Notes: a model not told the origin generated them from the sequence alone. A stretch of DNA of 64,000 nucleotides from UBA2040 sp002384725 (GCA_963926475.1 CAWUXE010000012.1:1-64000); one strand, 5' to 3'; positions 49,328 through 58,346 are shown, counted from the stretch's first letter. Made by a program: numbers and translations.

Positions 49328-51052
49328 TTATGATTTCCTAGTTTTCGAGTTCTGGTATTCCTCTTTTGTCCATTCCTTAATATAGACACGTCTGAAATCG
49401 AAAAGATTAAGTGAATTAATATGGAAGTTTCTCACATTGGCGTAGGTAACACATAACTCTCCAGAATACCAAAGAGGAATGATTGGCGGGTCCTTCATTA
49501 ATTCTATTTCAGCCATAGAAAAATACGTTCGACGTTCTTTCAACTTGACGGATTTTATGGCCTTATCGTAGAATTCATCGAATTTGGGATTTATATAACG
49601 AGCGTTGTTCAACAAAGACGGAATGTTTTCATTTTCTGGGACAAACTTACCAGCAAAATTTTGCAAAAAAGTTTCAGGGTTGGGATAATCCGCTACCCAT
49701 GCCGTTCGAAATATGTCACCATTTCCGGTTACTTGATCTTTAGTTAGCTGTTGGTAAGTGGAACCATCTATGTTTACTCTTATCCCTAGGTTGACACCAA
49801 TCTGCTTAGCGAATTCCTCAGCAACAGCCGAGTGCACATCATCAATATTCAAGCACAAAGTAACTGTTCCAAAATTCTCGCCATTTGGGAAACCTGCTTC
49901 AGCGAGTAAAGTTTTTGCTTTTTCGGGATTGTAGGAATACCCATTTTTCTTAACTCCTTCAAAATCATATCCTCTGAAAAGCCGCTTTAATGGTGGTACA
50001 ATTCCGTAATCACCGACCTCGTAATATTGATTCTGTAGAACATTCTGTCCTATCTTGTTTTTGTCTACAGCGTAATTGAAGGCTTGTCTAACCCGAGGAT
50101 CCCTGAATCGAGGGTCAGTCATGTCAAAATAGTAGTAATCTGTTCTTAAAATAGCTGAGTTATGTAAGTAAAAAATAGGTGGTTGGGAATTAAAATCCTC
50201 AATTCGACCTTCAATCATTTCCTTAATTCTACTCGCTGGAAGACCTAAAATCACATCAAGCTTTTTTTGCTCAAACATGTCAAGCTGTTCTAGTTTTTTG
50301 GGGAGAATAACAAATTCTAAGGTATCTAAATAGGGCAAAGCACAGCCATTTTGATCATAGAGATAATAATCAGGGTTTTTTGTAAGCTTGAGATTGAGCG
50401 TTGTTTCGAATTCGGATTGTGAAATGAACGGTCCAGTTCCGATAAAATTACCTTTTTCGGAATACAATTTTTTTGACAAAACAACGCAACATATTTGACT
50501 CAATTTTTCCAGAAAATTGAAATCAGGTCGAGTCAACTCTAACGAAACTGTTTTGTCTTTTATCTTTATTCCAGAAATACTTTTCGATTTTCCATGAAAA
50601 AAATCGTCCGCTCCTTTTAGCTTATCACCATAAACGAGCGAATACGCTGCAGACGGATTGCCCATTTTGTCAGGCTTACAAGCCCTTTCGATGCTAAACA
50701 CCACATCTTCGGCAGTTAATTCTCTATCTTTTTCACTAGCACCAAAATCCTGAAATAACACCTTATCACGAAGCGTGAATTCGAATAATAATCCACCTTT
50801 TTTAATTTCAAATTTTTTGGCCAGTTGTGGCTGAACGCTCAAATCTTTCGGATGAAACGAAACCAAACCTTCATAAATTTGTCCTAAAATTTGGGCAGTT
50901 CCATAATCGTCTATCTTGGCTGGATCGCGCATGATATAACTGGAATTCAGGCAAACACTAAAAGTGCCACCAGAAAAAGGAGCTTGTTTCTTGTTATTTC
51001 CGCACGAGGCAAGGATTAAGATAAGAGAAAATAAGATCGCTTTGCCCTTCAT
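49328..51052 (-). CDS. Orphan extracellular solute-binding lipoprotein (SBP_bac_5, peptide type)
   Basis: 574 aa lipoprotein (ILFSLILILASCGNN; Cys at 17). The family-5 binding-protein fold is visible: DPAKIDDYGTAQILGQIYEG, the YNPEKAKTLLAEAGFPNGE repeat region and late FRTAWVADYPNPETFLQNF. Such proteins bind oligopeptides, nickel or other small ligands for ABC importers. No ABC permease or ATPase gene is in the neighbourhood; instead the next gene is a TonB-dependent receptor 14 nt downstream. They may be functionally paired. Confidence 0.9.
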   Translation of the reverse strand: MKGKAILFSLILILASCGNNKKQAPFSGGTFSVCLNSSYIMRDPAKIDDYGTAQILGQIYEGLVSFHPKDLSVQPQLAKKFEIKKGGLLFEFTLRDKVLFQDFGASEKDRELTAEDVVFSIERACKPDKMGNPSAAYSLVYGDKLKGADDFFHGKSKSISGIKIKDKTVSLELTRPDFNFLEKLSQICCVVLSKKLYSEKGNFIGTGPFISQSEFETTLNLKLTKNPDYYLYDQNGCALPYLDTLEFVILPKKLEQLDMFEQKKLDVILGLPASRIKEMIEGRIEDFNSQPPIFYLHNSAILRTDYYYFDMTDPRFRDPRVRQAFNYAVDKNKIGQNVLQNQYYEVGDYGIVPPLKRLFRGYDFEGVKKNGYSYNPEKAKTLLAEAGFPNGENFGTVTLCLNIDDVHSAVAEEFAKQIGVNLGIRVNIDGSTYQQLTKDQVTGNGDIFRTAWVADYPNPETFLQNFAGKFVPENENIPSLLNNARYINPKFDEFYDKAIKSVKLKERRTYFSMAEIELMKDPPIIPLWYSGELCVTYANVRNFHINSLNLFDFRRVYIKEWTKEEYQNSKTRKS

Positions 51053-51268
51053 TGATGAAATTAACGCATATACAAGAATAACAATAATATCTGGTTATCA
51101 GGTGACAAGTTATTTTTGTTTTTCTACCGAGCAATGTTTATCGTAATCCGTAAGTATTTACGTGCTGATTGTAGCATAGGCGCGAATATTATTTGGAACG
51201 TAAGAAAAATGCCGTTATTTTCGTAATGACATCTTAACGGAGAATTTTTCGCATAAGAACAAAAACGA

Positions 51269-52072
51269 ATGATGAAGAACGTAATTTTACTGTTTATCGT
51301 TTTGATTAGCTTTGCTTTTTCGAGTGAGGCTACACTTTCAATTGAAGGCGTCTATCAAGGCAAGAATTTATACATACAGAACCCAATGGACGCGGATGGT
51401 TTTGGCTATTGTGCAACCATGGTGACCGTTAATGGAGATGCAATGCCAGGTGGAATAAGCTTGGCAGCTTTTGGGATAGATTTTGCCCAATTTAATATTG
51501 CTATTGGAGAAAAAGTATTCATCGTTATTGAACACAACGATGGATGTCGACCGAAAATATTGAATCCAGAGGTTTTGCTGCCGAAGAGTACGTATAAGAT
51601 TTTGACAATGGATGTTACCAATGATGGTCGATTGAGTTGGTCTACAACGAAGGAAGATGGGAAATTACCCTTTGTTATTGAACAATATCGATGGAATAAG
51701 TGGGTAGTAATTGGTGAAGTTGAAGGAAAAGGGACGGTTGGAACGAATAGCTATTCTTTTCAAATTAGTCCGCACTCGGGCGAAAACATTGTTCGCGTTT
51801 CTCAATTCGACCATACAGGTAAAGGAAGATATTCTACTCAATCTAAATTTAGATCGAAAGTTGCTCCGGTAACGAAGAAACCCGCCATTGTAAAAGATAA
51901 AATTGAATTCTTTGTTGAAAACAAACCTGTTGAAACACGTTATGAAATTTATGATGCCTACGGTAATATCGTGAAGAAAGGTATTGGAAGTATGGTAAAT
52001 TGCACGAACCTTGTGAAAGGTGTATACTATATCAATTACGATAATGTGAATGAGAAATTCATTAAGAATTAG
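51269..52072 (+). CDS. Hypothetical exported protein with T9SS-like C-terminus
   Basis: 267 aa. Signal peptide (VILLFIVLISFAFSSEA), a beta-rich body, and a last ~60 residues (KIEFFVENKPVETRYEIYDA, then NIVKKGIG, LVKGVYYINYD) that resemble a T9SS type A sorting domain, though the usual PNP motif is absent. If genuine, it would be another type IX cargo. The internal SFQISPHSGENIVRVSQFD could be a fibronectin-like strand. It stands alone, with a terminator after it. Confidence 0.65.
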   Translation: MMKNVILLFIVLISFAFSSEATLSIEGVYQGKNLYIQNPMDADGFGYCATMVTVNGDAMPGGISLAAFGIDFAQFNIAIGEKVFIVIEHNDGCRPKILNPEVLLPKSTYKILTMDVTNDGRLSWSTTKEDGKLPFVIEQYRWNKWVVIGEVEGKGTVGTNSYSFQISPHSGENIVRVSQFDHTGKGRYSTQSKFRSKVAPVTKKPAIVKDKIEFFVENKPVETRYEIYDAYGNIVKKGIGSMVNCTNLVKGVYYINYDNVNEKFIKN

Positions 52073-52088
52073 ACAAAAGACATTTAAT

Positions 52089-52123
52089 AAAACCCTATCT
52101 TGGAAATCGAGGTAGGGTTTTTT
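52089..52123 (+). terminator. Terminator after the exported T9SS-like gene
   Basis: AAAACCCTA (52089-52097) pairs with TAGGGTTTT (52113-52121), extended by wobble pairs toward the loop, and runs into T residues. It also shows that the epimerase must start downstream at 52142. Confidence 0.88.
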
Positions 52124-52141
52124 GTGGAAAAGAGTAGAAGT

Positions 52142-52549
52142 ATGATGAGAAAGATTGAACATTTGGGAATTGCGGTAACAGATATGGAAGCTTCAATTAA
52201 GCTCTACGAAGACCTATTGGGAGTTCCGTGTTACAAAGAGGAAGGGGTGCTTAGTGAACACGTTAAAACAGCTTTTTTTGCTGTGGGTGAGTCCAAGATT
52301 GAATTGCTCGAAGCTACAGATGAGGATTCGCCTATTGCGAAGTTTTTGGCAAAAAAAGGAGCCGGATTTCACCACGTCGCATTTGACGTAGAAGATATAG
52401 AAGCGGAAATTGTAAGATTAAAGAAATTGGATTTTGTACTTATCCACGAAACACCAAAAGATGGCGCAGACAACAAATTAATCGCATTCTTACATCCAAA
52501 ATCGAGTGGTGGATTATTGGTGGAGTTATGTCAAGAAAAAGAGGGGTGA
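52142..52549 (+). CDS. mce: Methylmalonyl-CoA epimerase
   Basis: 135 aa VOC-superfamily metalloenzyme that interconverts (S)- and (R)-methylmalonyl-CoA, linking propionyl-CoA and succinyl-CoA metabolism. Starts MMRKIEHLGIAVTDMEASIK at 52142; the longer frame from 52100 overlaps the preceding terminator. Metal ligands fit: His in EHLGIAV, Glu in KIELLEA, His in GAGFHHVAFDV and Glu in GLLVELCQ. The mutase genes are not in the window. Its 3' end overlaps the convergent HAD gene by 19 nt. Confidence 0.9.
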   Translation: MMRKIEHLGIAVTDMEASIKLYEDLLGVPCYKEEGVLSEHVKTAFFAVGESKIELLEATDEDSPIAKFLAKKGAGFHHVAFDVEDIEAEIVRLKKLDFVLIHETPKDGADNKLIAFLHPKSSGGLLVELCQEKEG

Positions 52550-53142
52550 GACATAATCTCCCCTTGTAAATGAACGGCTTCTATTCCAATAGAACGAGCG
52601 CCTTCGACATGCTGAAGGCTATCGTCTACAAATAACACCTCTTCAGCTTTGGTATCGATAGTATCCAATACCTTTTGGAAGGCAGACCCATGTGGTTTTC
52701 TATCCCCTAATTCATGCGACCAGAAAATCTTTGTAAAATATTGATCCAAAGGTTTATCCGTCACTTCTTTCAATATGCGAAGCGCTTTTTCGACATGGAT
52801 TTCGTTTGTATTACTCAGCAAATAGAGTGTATGTGTTTTGGATAAATTCTCTAAGAAGGTAAGCCGTTCTAAAGGGAAATCAAGGAGCATGGCGTTCCAG
52901 GCATGTACCACGTTATTTGCAGAACAGTTCTTTGGCAGGTAATCAAGGAGGCCATTGATGAATTCAAATGAAGAAATCTCCCCTTTTTCAATTTTATCAA
53001 ACAATCCACTTTGATCAGCTTGAGAGTACATTTGGTCGAAATTATCTATGCCTAGTTTTTCAAATGCATTTATCGTCAGTTGATAATTGATGTTGAGCAA
53101 AACGCCTCCCATATCAAATAAAAGAATCTTCTTGTCAGTCAT
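52531..53142 (-). CDS. HAD family hydrolase (YihX-like)
   Basis: 203 aa from the ATG at 53142 (MTDKKILLFDMGGVLLN). The HAD nucleophile motif is DMGGV, where the second Asp of the usual DxD is Gly, as in the YihX-like FDxGGVL subfamily. Motif II is LLSNTNEIH, motif III lies near KIFWSHELGDRKPH, and motif IV is EVLFVDDSLQHVEGA. Related proteins are sugar phosphatases or haloacid dehalogenase-like; the substrate is unknown. The 72 bases upstream in frame belong to a terminator hairpin, which rules out the longer start at 53214. Confidence 0.85.
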   Translation of the reverse strand: MTDKKILLFDMGGVLLNINYQLTINAFEKLGIDNFDQMYSQADQSGLFDKIEKGEISSFEFINGLLDYLPKNCSANNVVHAWNAMLLDFPLERLTFLENLSKTHTLYLLSNTNEIHVEKALRILKEVTDKPLDQYFTKIFWSHELGDRKPHGSAFQKVLDTIDTKAEEVLFVDDSLQHVEGARSIGIEAVHLQGEIMSHPSFS

Positions 53143-53161
53143 GGCGCAAAAGTAGAGAAAA

Positions 53162-53209
53162 AAAGGGCGATTCTGATTCCGATAGCTACCAGAATTTGAA
53201 TCGCCCTTT
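53162..53209 (-). terminator. Terminator for yceI-like gene
   Basis: A perfect 12-bp stem AAAGGGCGATTC (53162-53173) / GAATCGCCCTTT (53198-53209). Plus-strand A residues before 53162 give a T tract on the minus strand. Confidence 0.9.
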
Positions 53210-53228
53210 AGCATAAAATTATTTACTC

Positions 53229-53831
53229 CTATTTCAGCAACAAATTCAATTCGAATTGCACTTTAGAAGATACAGGTGTATCCCCTGGTTTTTTTGGATC
53301 TGCTTGGAATCCTTTTGCGTTTAGCGCAGCGAAATCAATTTCAAAAGACCCCGTAATACTTCCTTTTCCATCTGCGTATGTTACTTTTGCAGGAATACTT
53401 TTTGAAATCTCAACACCTGAAATTGTCATCGTGACAAGAAGCTTTCCATCCATATAAGGTCCGCATGATACAGTTACATTTGCGTTTTCAGCGATATTAA
53501 AGAAGTCTTCACTGCTTATATGTCCAAGTAACATCGTTTTTTTCTCAGCAGGTAGTTCATCCGAAACAGATATAGATTTCATATCTACTTTAAACGCACC
53601 AGAAACAAGGTTTCCGTCGATAAACATAGCTGAACCTTCTTGAAACTTAACGGTTCCTTTGTGGAAATAGTCCTCTGTTTGCATTCCTTTCCATTCAATA
53701 GAAGAATTTTCAGTATCGGCAGTCAAGGCTGACTCTATAGCCTCCATTTGATCGATTACTTCGGCATCTCCCCCACAAGAAGACAAGGCAGCGACAGCAC
53801 CTGCCATCAATAACATTTTTGTGATTTTCAT
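53229..53831 (-). CDS. YceI family lipoprotein
   Basis: 200 aa. Lipoprotein signal (MLLMAGAVAALSSCGGDAE) and a YceI-type lipocalin-like barrel (SSIEWKGMQTEDYFHKGTVK; FKVDMKSISVSDELPAEK; LLGHISSEDFFNIAENANVT; KGSITGSFEIDFAALNAKGF). YceI proteins bind isoprenoid or long-chain lipophilic molecules in the periplasm. In marine Bacteroidota they are often part of light- or stress-responsive clusters. It is transcribed away from the cyclase gene; a palindrome lies between the two promoters. Confidence 0.88.
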   Translation of the reverse strand: MKITKMLLMAGAVAALSSCGGDAEVIDQMEAIESALTADTENSSIEWKGMQTEDYFHKGTVKFQEGSAMFIDGNLVSGAFKVDMKSISVSDELPAEKKTMLLGHISSEDFFNIAENANVTVSCGPYMDGKLLVTMTISGVEISKSIPAKVTYADGKGSITGSFEIDFAALNAKGFQADPKKPGDTPVSSKVQFELNLLLK

Positions 53832-53847
53832 ATTTTCTAATTTTTTT

Positions 53848-53855
53848 CAAATGTA
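53848..53855 (-). promoter_or_regulatory. -7 element for yceI-like gene
   Basis: Reads TACATTTG on the minus strand (exact TAnnTTTG), 16 nt upstream of the ATG. Confidence 0.65.
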
Positions 53856-53893
53856 ATTAAAATATATATACCACGGTAAGTAATTAAGTGTTT

Positions 53894-53909
53894 TTTAGGT
53901 TTACCTAAA
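53894..53909. promoter_or_regulatory. Candidate operator in the yceI/cyclase divergent region
   Basis: TTTAGGT-TT-ACCTAAA, a 16-bp dyad with perfect 7-bp arms. It covers the -33 region of the cyclase promoter and lies about 20 bp upstream of the expected -33 region of the yceI promoter. That is a usual position for a repressor of one gene and an activator of the other. Confidence 0.5.
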
Positions 53910-53919
53910 TTGAAAATGG

Positions 53920-53927
53920 TATTTTTG
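53920..53927 (+). promoter_or_regulatory. -7 element for the cyclase-family gene
   Basis: TATTTTTG, exact consensus, 17 nt before the ATG at 53945. Confidence 0.6.
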
Positions 53928-53944
53928 AAGAAAGTGGAACAATA

Positions 53945-54688
53945 ATGAAATTAATTATAGATGAGTCTGGATCTTTTGTAAATACGAATGAAGGGATCGA
54001 TATTTCGATTTCGCTCGGTGGGATCAGCCAGGTCAATGCATGGTATCTCGACGACCCAAAGATTACACCTGTTCAAACGAATGATTTCATTGGATCGGTA
54101 GTAAAAGGAGCTCCTGTAAACTTTAATAATATTTTTTTTAATCCACATGCGCATGTGACACATACGGAAGGTTTAGGTCATATTACATCAGTTGTTTACT
54201 CTGTAAATCAGATTTCCCATCCATTATTCTATCGGGCTCAGTTGATTTCTGTAAGACCTGAAAGAAGAGATAATGGCGATCAAATAATTACAATTGAAAG
54301 CCTCAAATCTATAAATATAAAAAACATTGAAGCGCTGATTATCCGTACTTTACCGAATTTTAGAGAGAAGAAAAATGCGAGATACAGTCACAGCAATCCG
54401 CCCTATATTGACATAGCATGTGCAAAATTAATGGAGGAAAAAGGTATTCAACATTTACTGATTGATTTACCGTCTGTGGATAAAGAGGAAGATGATGGCG
54501 AATTGGCCTTTCATCATGCCTTTTGGAAAGTGCCAGAAAACCCCAATCATTCGAAAACTATAACTGAATTTATTTTTGTGCCAACAGATTGTCTGGATGG
54601 GGAATACCTAATGAACCTTCAAGTGGCGCCAATTGAGAATGATGCTAGTCCCAGTCGGCCCGTACTTTATAAAATTCATAAAGCATAA
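53945..54688 (+). CDS. Cyclase/kynurenine formamidase-like metal hydrolase
   Basis: 247 aa. The cyclase-family metal motif (usually HxGTHxDxPxH) appears in altered form as NPHAHVTHTEGLGHI at about residues 60-74, and a later IDLPSVDKEEDDGELAFHHAFW fits the second metal/substrate region of arylformamidase-like enzymes. The Gly-Thr of the canonical motif is replaced, so activity is uncertain. It is divergent from the YceI lipoprotein gene and ends with a strong hairpin. Possible roles range from tryptophan catabolism to an unknown amidase; I cannot choose. Confidence 0.65.
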   Translation: MKLIIDESGSFVNTNEGIDISISLGGISQVNAWYLDDPKITPVQTNDFIGSVVKGAPVNFNNIFFNPHAHVTHTEGLGHITSVVYSVNQISHPLFYRAQLISVRPERRDNGDQIITIESLKSINIKNIEALIIRTLPNFREKKNARYSHSNPPYIDIACAKLMEEKGIQHLLIDLPSVDKEEDDGELAFHHAFWKVPENPNHSKTITEFIFVPTDCLDGEYLMNLQVAPIENDASPSRPVLYKIHKA

Positions 54689-54689
54689 A

Positions 54690-54716
54690 AAAAAGGTTAT
54701 CATCTGATAACCTTTT
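54690..54716 (+). terminator. Terminator after the cyclase-family gene
   Basis: AAAAAGGTTATCA (54690-54702) pairs perfectly with 54705-54717 (TGATAACCTTTTT), overlapping the end of the stop codon region. Confidence 0.92.
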
Positions 54717-55007
54717 TAAAAGAGAAAAACCCCTATTTAGATTCTAAGCAGCAGTTTCTTAGGTATAATTTCTTTCAGTAAAAATAAATTCTGGTTATTC
54801 GCATGCGAATTCGTCTTGCACATACGATGACCAATCTTTTTTAATGACATGAAGAATTATAAACTCTCAAATCAATCTAGAAAATGAAACTGCATCTCCA
54901 AGCAGAAACATCATAAAAAAGAAAAGAACACAAGAAATAACCAGAATTTTCTCCTTATTTCCTTTAACGAAGTTAACACCAAGTGAAAAACTTTAGGAGC
55001 GTATTAT

Positions 55008-55292
55008 TCAAAACAGAGTTTTGGTCGAATATTTGATGGGGTCTAACTCTAAAAGTACAGGATAAATGACTTCGATCACTTGACCATTGGAATCTGCTTT
55101 TACGAAATCCGTTTCAAGATATAATTTACTAAGGTCAACATACGCATGAGTAAGTGTATTTCCGGATTTTGCATTTTTCGCCTTCCAATCCAAGGTGTTT
55201 GCTCTGTTTTTTTGACAAAACACCGTCCCCATGCTGAAAAGCATCAGCAAAAAAAGAGCACCTTTTATTATGTTTTTGGCAAACACTTCCAT
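55008..55292 (-). CDS. Small exported protein, 94 aa
   Basis: Starts at the ATG at 55292, which directly precedes a hydrophobic signal segment (IIKGALFLLMLFSMGTVFCQ); the longer frame from 55349 overlaps the leuS promoter region. The mature part is short and unrecognised (ANTLDWKAKNAKSGNTLTHA). A near-consensus -7 box TATCTTTA (55305-55312, minus strand) lies upstream. Probably periplasmic. Confidence 0.6.
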   Translation of the reverse strand: MEVFAKNIIKGALFLLMLFSMGTVFCQKNRANTLDWKAKNAKSGNTLTHAYVDLSKLYLETDFVKADSNGQVIEVIYPVLLELDPIKYSTKTLF

Positions 55293-55389
55293 AAATTGGC
55301 GATTAAAGATAGACTTTTTTAGAGAGTGCCAAAGAGTATCAGGAAACACCTTATCTTTATGGACTTAATTCAGCGAAGGGAAAATAAGG

Positions 55390-58233
55390 ATGGAGTATAA
55401 TTTTATCGAAAACGAAGAAAAATGGCGCAAGCATTGGGCGGAGAATCACACGTACCAAGTTTTAGAAGATACAAGCAAACCGAAATATTATGTTTTAGAT
55501 ATGTTTCCTTATCCTTCTGGCGCAGGTCTCCATGTTGGGCACCCACTCGGCTATATTGCTTCAGATATTTTTTCTAGGTATAAAAAGCTTCAAGGGTTCA
55601 ATGTTTTACACCCTATGGGATATGATTCATTTGGTTTGCCAGCTGAACAATATGCAATACAAACGGGACAGCATCCAGCGATAACAACTGAGACAAACAT
55701 TGCCCGATATAGAGAGCAATTGGATAAAATGGGTTTCTGTTATGACTGGGATAGAGAAGTGCGTACTTCTTCGCCTAAATATTATAAATGGACCCAATGG
55801 ATTTTCAAACAATTATTTGACGCTTGGTTCAACAATGACACGCAAAAAGCAGAACGGATAGAAACCTTGATTTCTAGTTTCGAGACAAATGGAAATGAAA
55901 GAATAAATGCCTGTACCGATTACGAAGACACCTTTTCTTCGGTAGATTGGAAAAACTTTTCCGATCTACAAAAAGAAACCATTTTACAAGAATACCGAAT
56001 GGCCTATTTGGCTGATTCATGGGTGAATTGGTGTCCTTCATTGGGTACCGTTTTGGCCAATGATGAGGTCGTAAATGGCGTTTCAGAACGCGGCGGTCAT
56101 CTCGTTGAGCAGAAACTGATGCGACAATGGTCGATGCGAATAAAAGCATACGCACAGCGACTTTTAGACGGTTTAGAAACGGTTGATTGGACGGATTCTA
56201 TCAAGGAAATACAAAGAAACTGGATCGGAAAATCAGTTGGTTGTTCGGTACGTTTTAGTGTTGCCATAGACAACTCAACCGATGTCTTCGACTCCACTCA
56301 GTCAGCGGTTGTTGAAGAAAGTGGTCTGAGCGGAGTAGAAGACCACAATATCGAAGTTTTCACCACCCGTCCCGACACCATTTTTGGCGTTTCCTTCATG
56401 GTTCTTGCTCCAGAACATCCTTTGGTTGATCAAATCACCACAGCTGATTACAAAGACAAAATCGAATCGTATAAGAAAGAAGCCTCACTGAAATCGGAAA
56501 GAGATCGTCAGTCAGACGTAAAAAATATTTCTGGTCAATTCACCGGGGCATATGCCATTCATCCTTTTTCGGGTGAAAAGGTACAGATTTGGATAGGCGA
56601 TTACGTTTTGGCTTCTTACGGAACTGGAGCAGTAATGGCCGTTCCTTGCGGCGATCAACGCGATTGGGATTTCGCCAAACATTTCGACATAGAGATTATC
56701 AACATTTTCGAAGGAATAGATATTTCGGAAGAAGCTTACGCCGAAAAAGAAGGAACGATAGCCAATTCTGATTTCCTCACTGGCTTATCGATTAAAAAGG
56801 CCATGAAATTTGCGATTCATAAAATCGAAGAGCTAGGAATCGGAAAAGGGAAAACGAATTACCGTTTGCGCGACGCAATTTTCTCCCGTCAGCGATATTG
56901 GGGGGAACCGTTCCCAGTTTACTACGAAAACGATATTCCGAAACTTTTGGATGATGACAAATTACCTGTCGTTCTTCCAGAAGTGGATAAATATTTACCA
57001 ACCGAAGAAGGCGAGCCACCTTTGGCAAGAGCCGAAAAAGGCGCTTGGAATGTATTTCAAGGCGACAGAATGGAGTACAATACCATGCCAGGTTGGGCGG
57101 GGAGTTCGTGGTATTTCTTGCGCTACATGGATCCGAAAAACGAAAACGAATTCGTTGCTAAGGAAAAAGTGGAGTACTGGAACAATGTGGATTTGTACAT
57201 CGGTGGGGCAGAACATGCTACGGGGCACTTGTTGTATTCACGCTTCTGGACTAAATTCTTGAATGATTTGGATTACATTCCTTTCGAAGAACCGTTTCAG
57301 AAAATGATCAACCAAGGTATGATTTTGGGGCGTAGTAGTTTTGTCTATCGAGTTTCTGGTGAGAACAAGTTCGTTTCGAAATTGATGAGAAAAGAATATA
57401 AAACGGATGCTATGCATGCAGATATATCTTTCGTTGAAAATGACAAACTGGACATCGAAGCGTTTAAAAAATGGCGACCAGAATTTAAAGATGCTGAATT
57501 CATTTTAGAAGAAGACGGAACCTACATCTGTGGGCACGAAGTCGAAAAAATGTCCAAATCCAAATACAACGTTCAAACTCCTGACGACTTGATAGAGAAG
57601 TTCGGAGCAGACGTTTTGCGCATGTATGAAATGTTCCTTGGACCACTCGAACAGAGCAAACCATGGGATACACAAGGCATTAGTGGTGTGAGTAACTTCT
57701 TACGTAAACTGTGGCGTTTGTTCCACGATGCAGACAATAAATTTGCTGTTTCAACCGAAGCACCGAGCAAAGAAAGCATGAAAACCTTGCACAAGACCAT
57801 CAAGAAAATTGGCGAAGATTTGGATCGTTTTTCTTTCAATACGGGAGTCTCCAGTTTTATGATTTGTGTCAACGAATTAACGGAACAAAAATGCAAGCAC
57901 AAAGAAGTTTTGGAACCATTGGTTGCTTTGATATCGCCTTTTGCACCGCACATTGCTGAAGAGTTGTGGGCGCTTTTGGGTAATCCTGCAGGAGCGGTTT
58001 CAAAAACGACTTTCCCGAAATTTGACGAAAGTTATTTAGTGGAATCTACTTTCGATTACCCGGTTTCGTTCAATGGTAAAATGCGTTTCAAAGTAACTTT
58101 GGATAAATCAATGTCTGTTCCAGATATGCAAAAAGAAATTCTTGCGATGGAACAAACGCAGAAATATTTGGAAGGAAAAGAACCTAAAAAAGTGATTATT
58201 GTACCTGGTAAGATTGTAAATTTTGTAGTGTAA
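55390..58233 (+). CDS. leuS: Leucyl-tRNA synthetase
   Basis: Charges tRNA-Leu and edits mischarged tRNA. 947 aa class I enzyme. The HIGH-type motif is in MFPYPSGAGLHVGHPLGY (residues 38-55), and KMSKS is at 720-724. It has the enlarged insertion before the editing domain common to Bacteroidota LeuRS (about residues 148-200). An additional acidic insert of about 25 residues (295-319, DNSTDVFDSTQSAVVEESGL...) precedes the editing site EVFTTRPDTIFG. It stands alone after a -7-like box (TATCTTTA, 55352-55359). Confidence 0.96.
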   Translation: MEYNFIENEEKWRKHWAENHTYQVLEDTSKPKYYVLDMFPYPSGAGLHVGHPLGYIASDIFSRYKKLQGFNVLHPMGYDSFGLPAEQYAIQTGQHPAITTETNIARYREQLDKMGFCYDWDREVRTSSPKYYKWTQWIFKQLFDAWFNNDTQKAERIETLISSFETNGNERINACTDYEDTFSSVDWKNFSDLQKETILQEYRMAYLADSWVNWCPSLGTVLANDEVVNGVSERGGHLVEQKLMRQWSMRIKAYAQRLLDGLETVDWTDSIKEIQRNWIGKSVGCSVRFSVAIDNSTDVFDSTQSAVVEESGLSGVEDHNIEVFTTRPDTIFGVSFMVLAPEHPLVDQITTADYKDKIESYKKEASLKSERDRQSDVKNISGQFTGAYAIHPFSGEKVQIWIGDYVLASYGTGAVMAVPCGDQRDWDFAKHFDIEIINIFEGIDISEEAYAEKEGTIANSDFLTGLSIKKAMKFAIHKIEELGIGKGKTNYRLRDAIFSRQRYWGEPFPVYYENDIPKLLDDDKLPVVLPEVDKYLPTEEGEPPLARAEKGAWNVFQGDRMEYNTMPGWAGSSWYFLRYMDPKNENEFVAKEKVEYWNNVDLYIGGAEHATGHLLYSRFWTKFLNDLDYIPFEEPFQKMINQGMILGRSSFVYRVSGENKFVSKLMRKEYKTDAMHADISFVENDKLDIEAFKKWRPEFKDAEFILEEDGTYICGHEVEKMSKSKYNVQTPDDLIEKFGADVLRMYEMFLGPLEQSKPWDTQGISGVSNFLRKLWRLFHDADNKFAVSTEAPSKESMKTLHKTIKKIGEDLDRFSFNTGVSSFMICVNELTEQKCKHKEVLEPLVALISPFAPHIAEELWALLGNPAGAVSKTTFPKFDESYLVESTFDYPVSFNGKMRFKVTLDKSMSVPDMQKEILAMEQTQKYLEGKEPKKVIIVPGKIVNFVV

Positions 58234-58237
58234 AAAC

Positions 58238-58268
58238 TTGAATACAAGAATATTAAACAATAACTTTG
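58238..58268 (+). promoter_or_regulatory. Promoter upstream of the lipoprotein gene at 58347
   Basis: TTG (58238-58240) and TAACTTTG (58261-58268) are 20 bp apart, a full -33/-7 match. The predicted transcript would have a leader of about 70 nt. Confidence 0.7.
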
Positions 58269-58346
58269 CTAAGACATAAAGGGTAAGCTGTATTTATTTT
58301 TAATCCTATTTATTCGTTATATTAATTGTGATTATAAACTACGAAT

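Noticed and set aside
52100..52141. Upstream start for the methylmalonyl-CoA epimerase
   Set aside because: It lies in the terminator of the preceding gene; the conserved domain starts at 52142.
54717..55007. Minus-strand open frame (about 54867-54992) with a hydrophobic peptide ending FFFMMFLLGDAVSFSRLI
   Set aside because: No usable start codon before the hydrophobic part, short, and no promoter. Nothing else convincing was seen in this 290-bp gap after the terminator.
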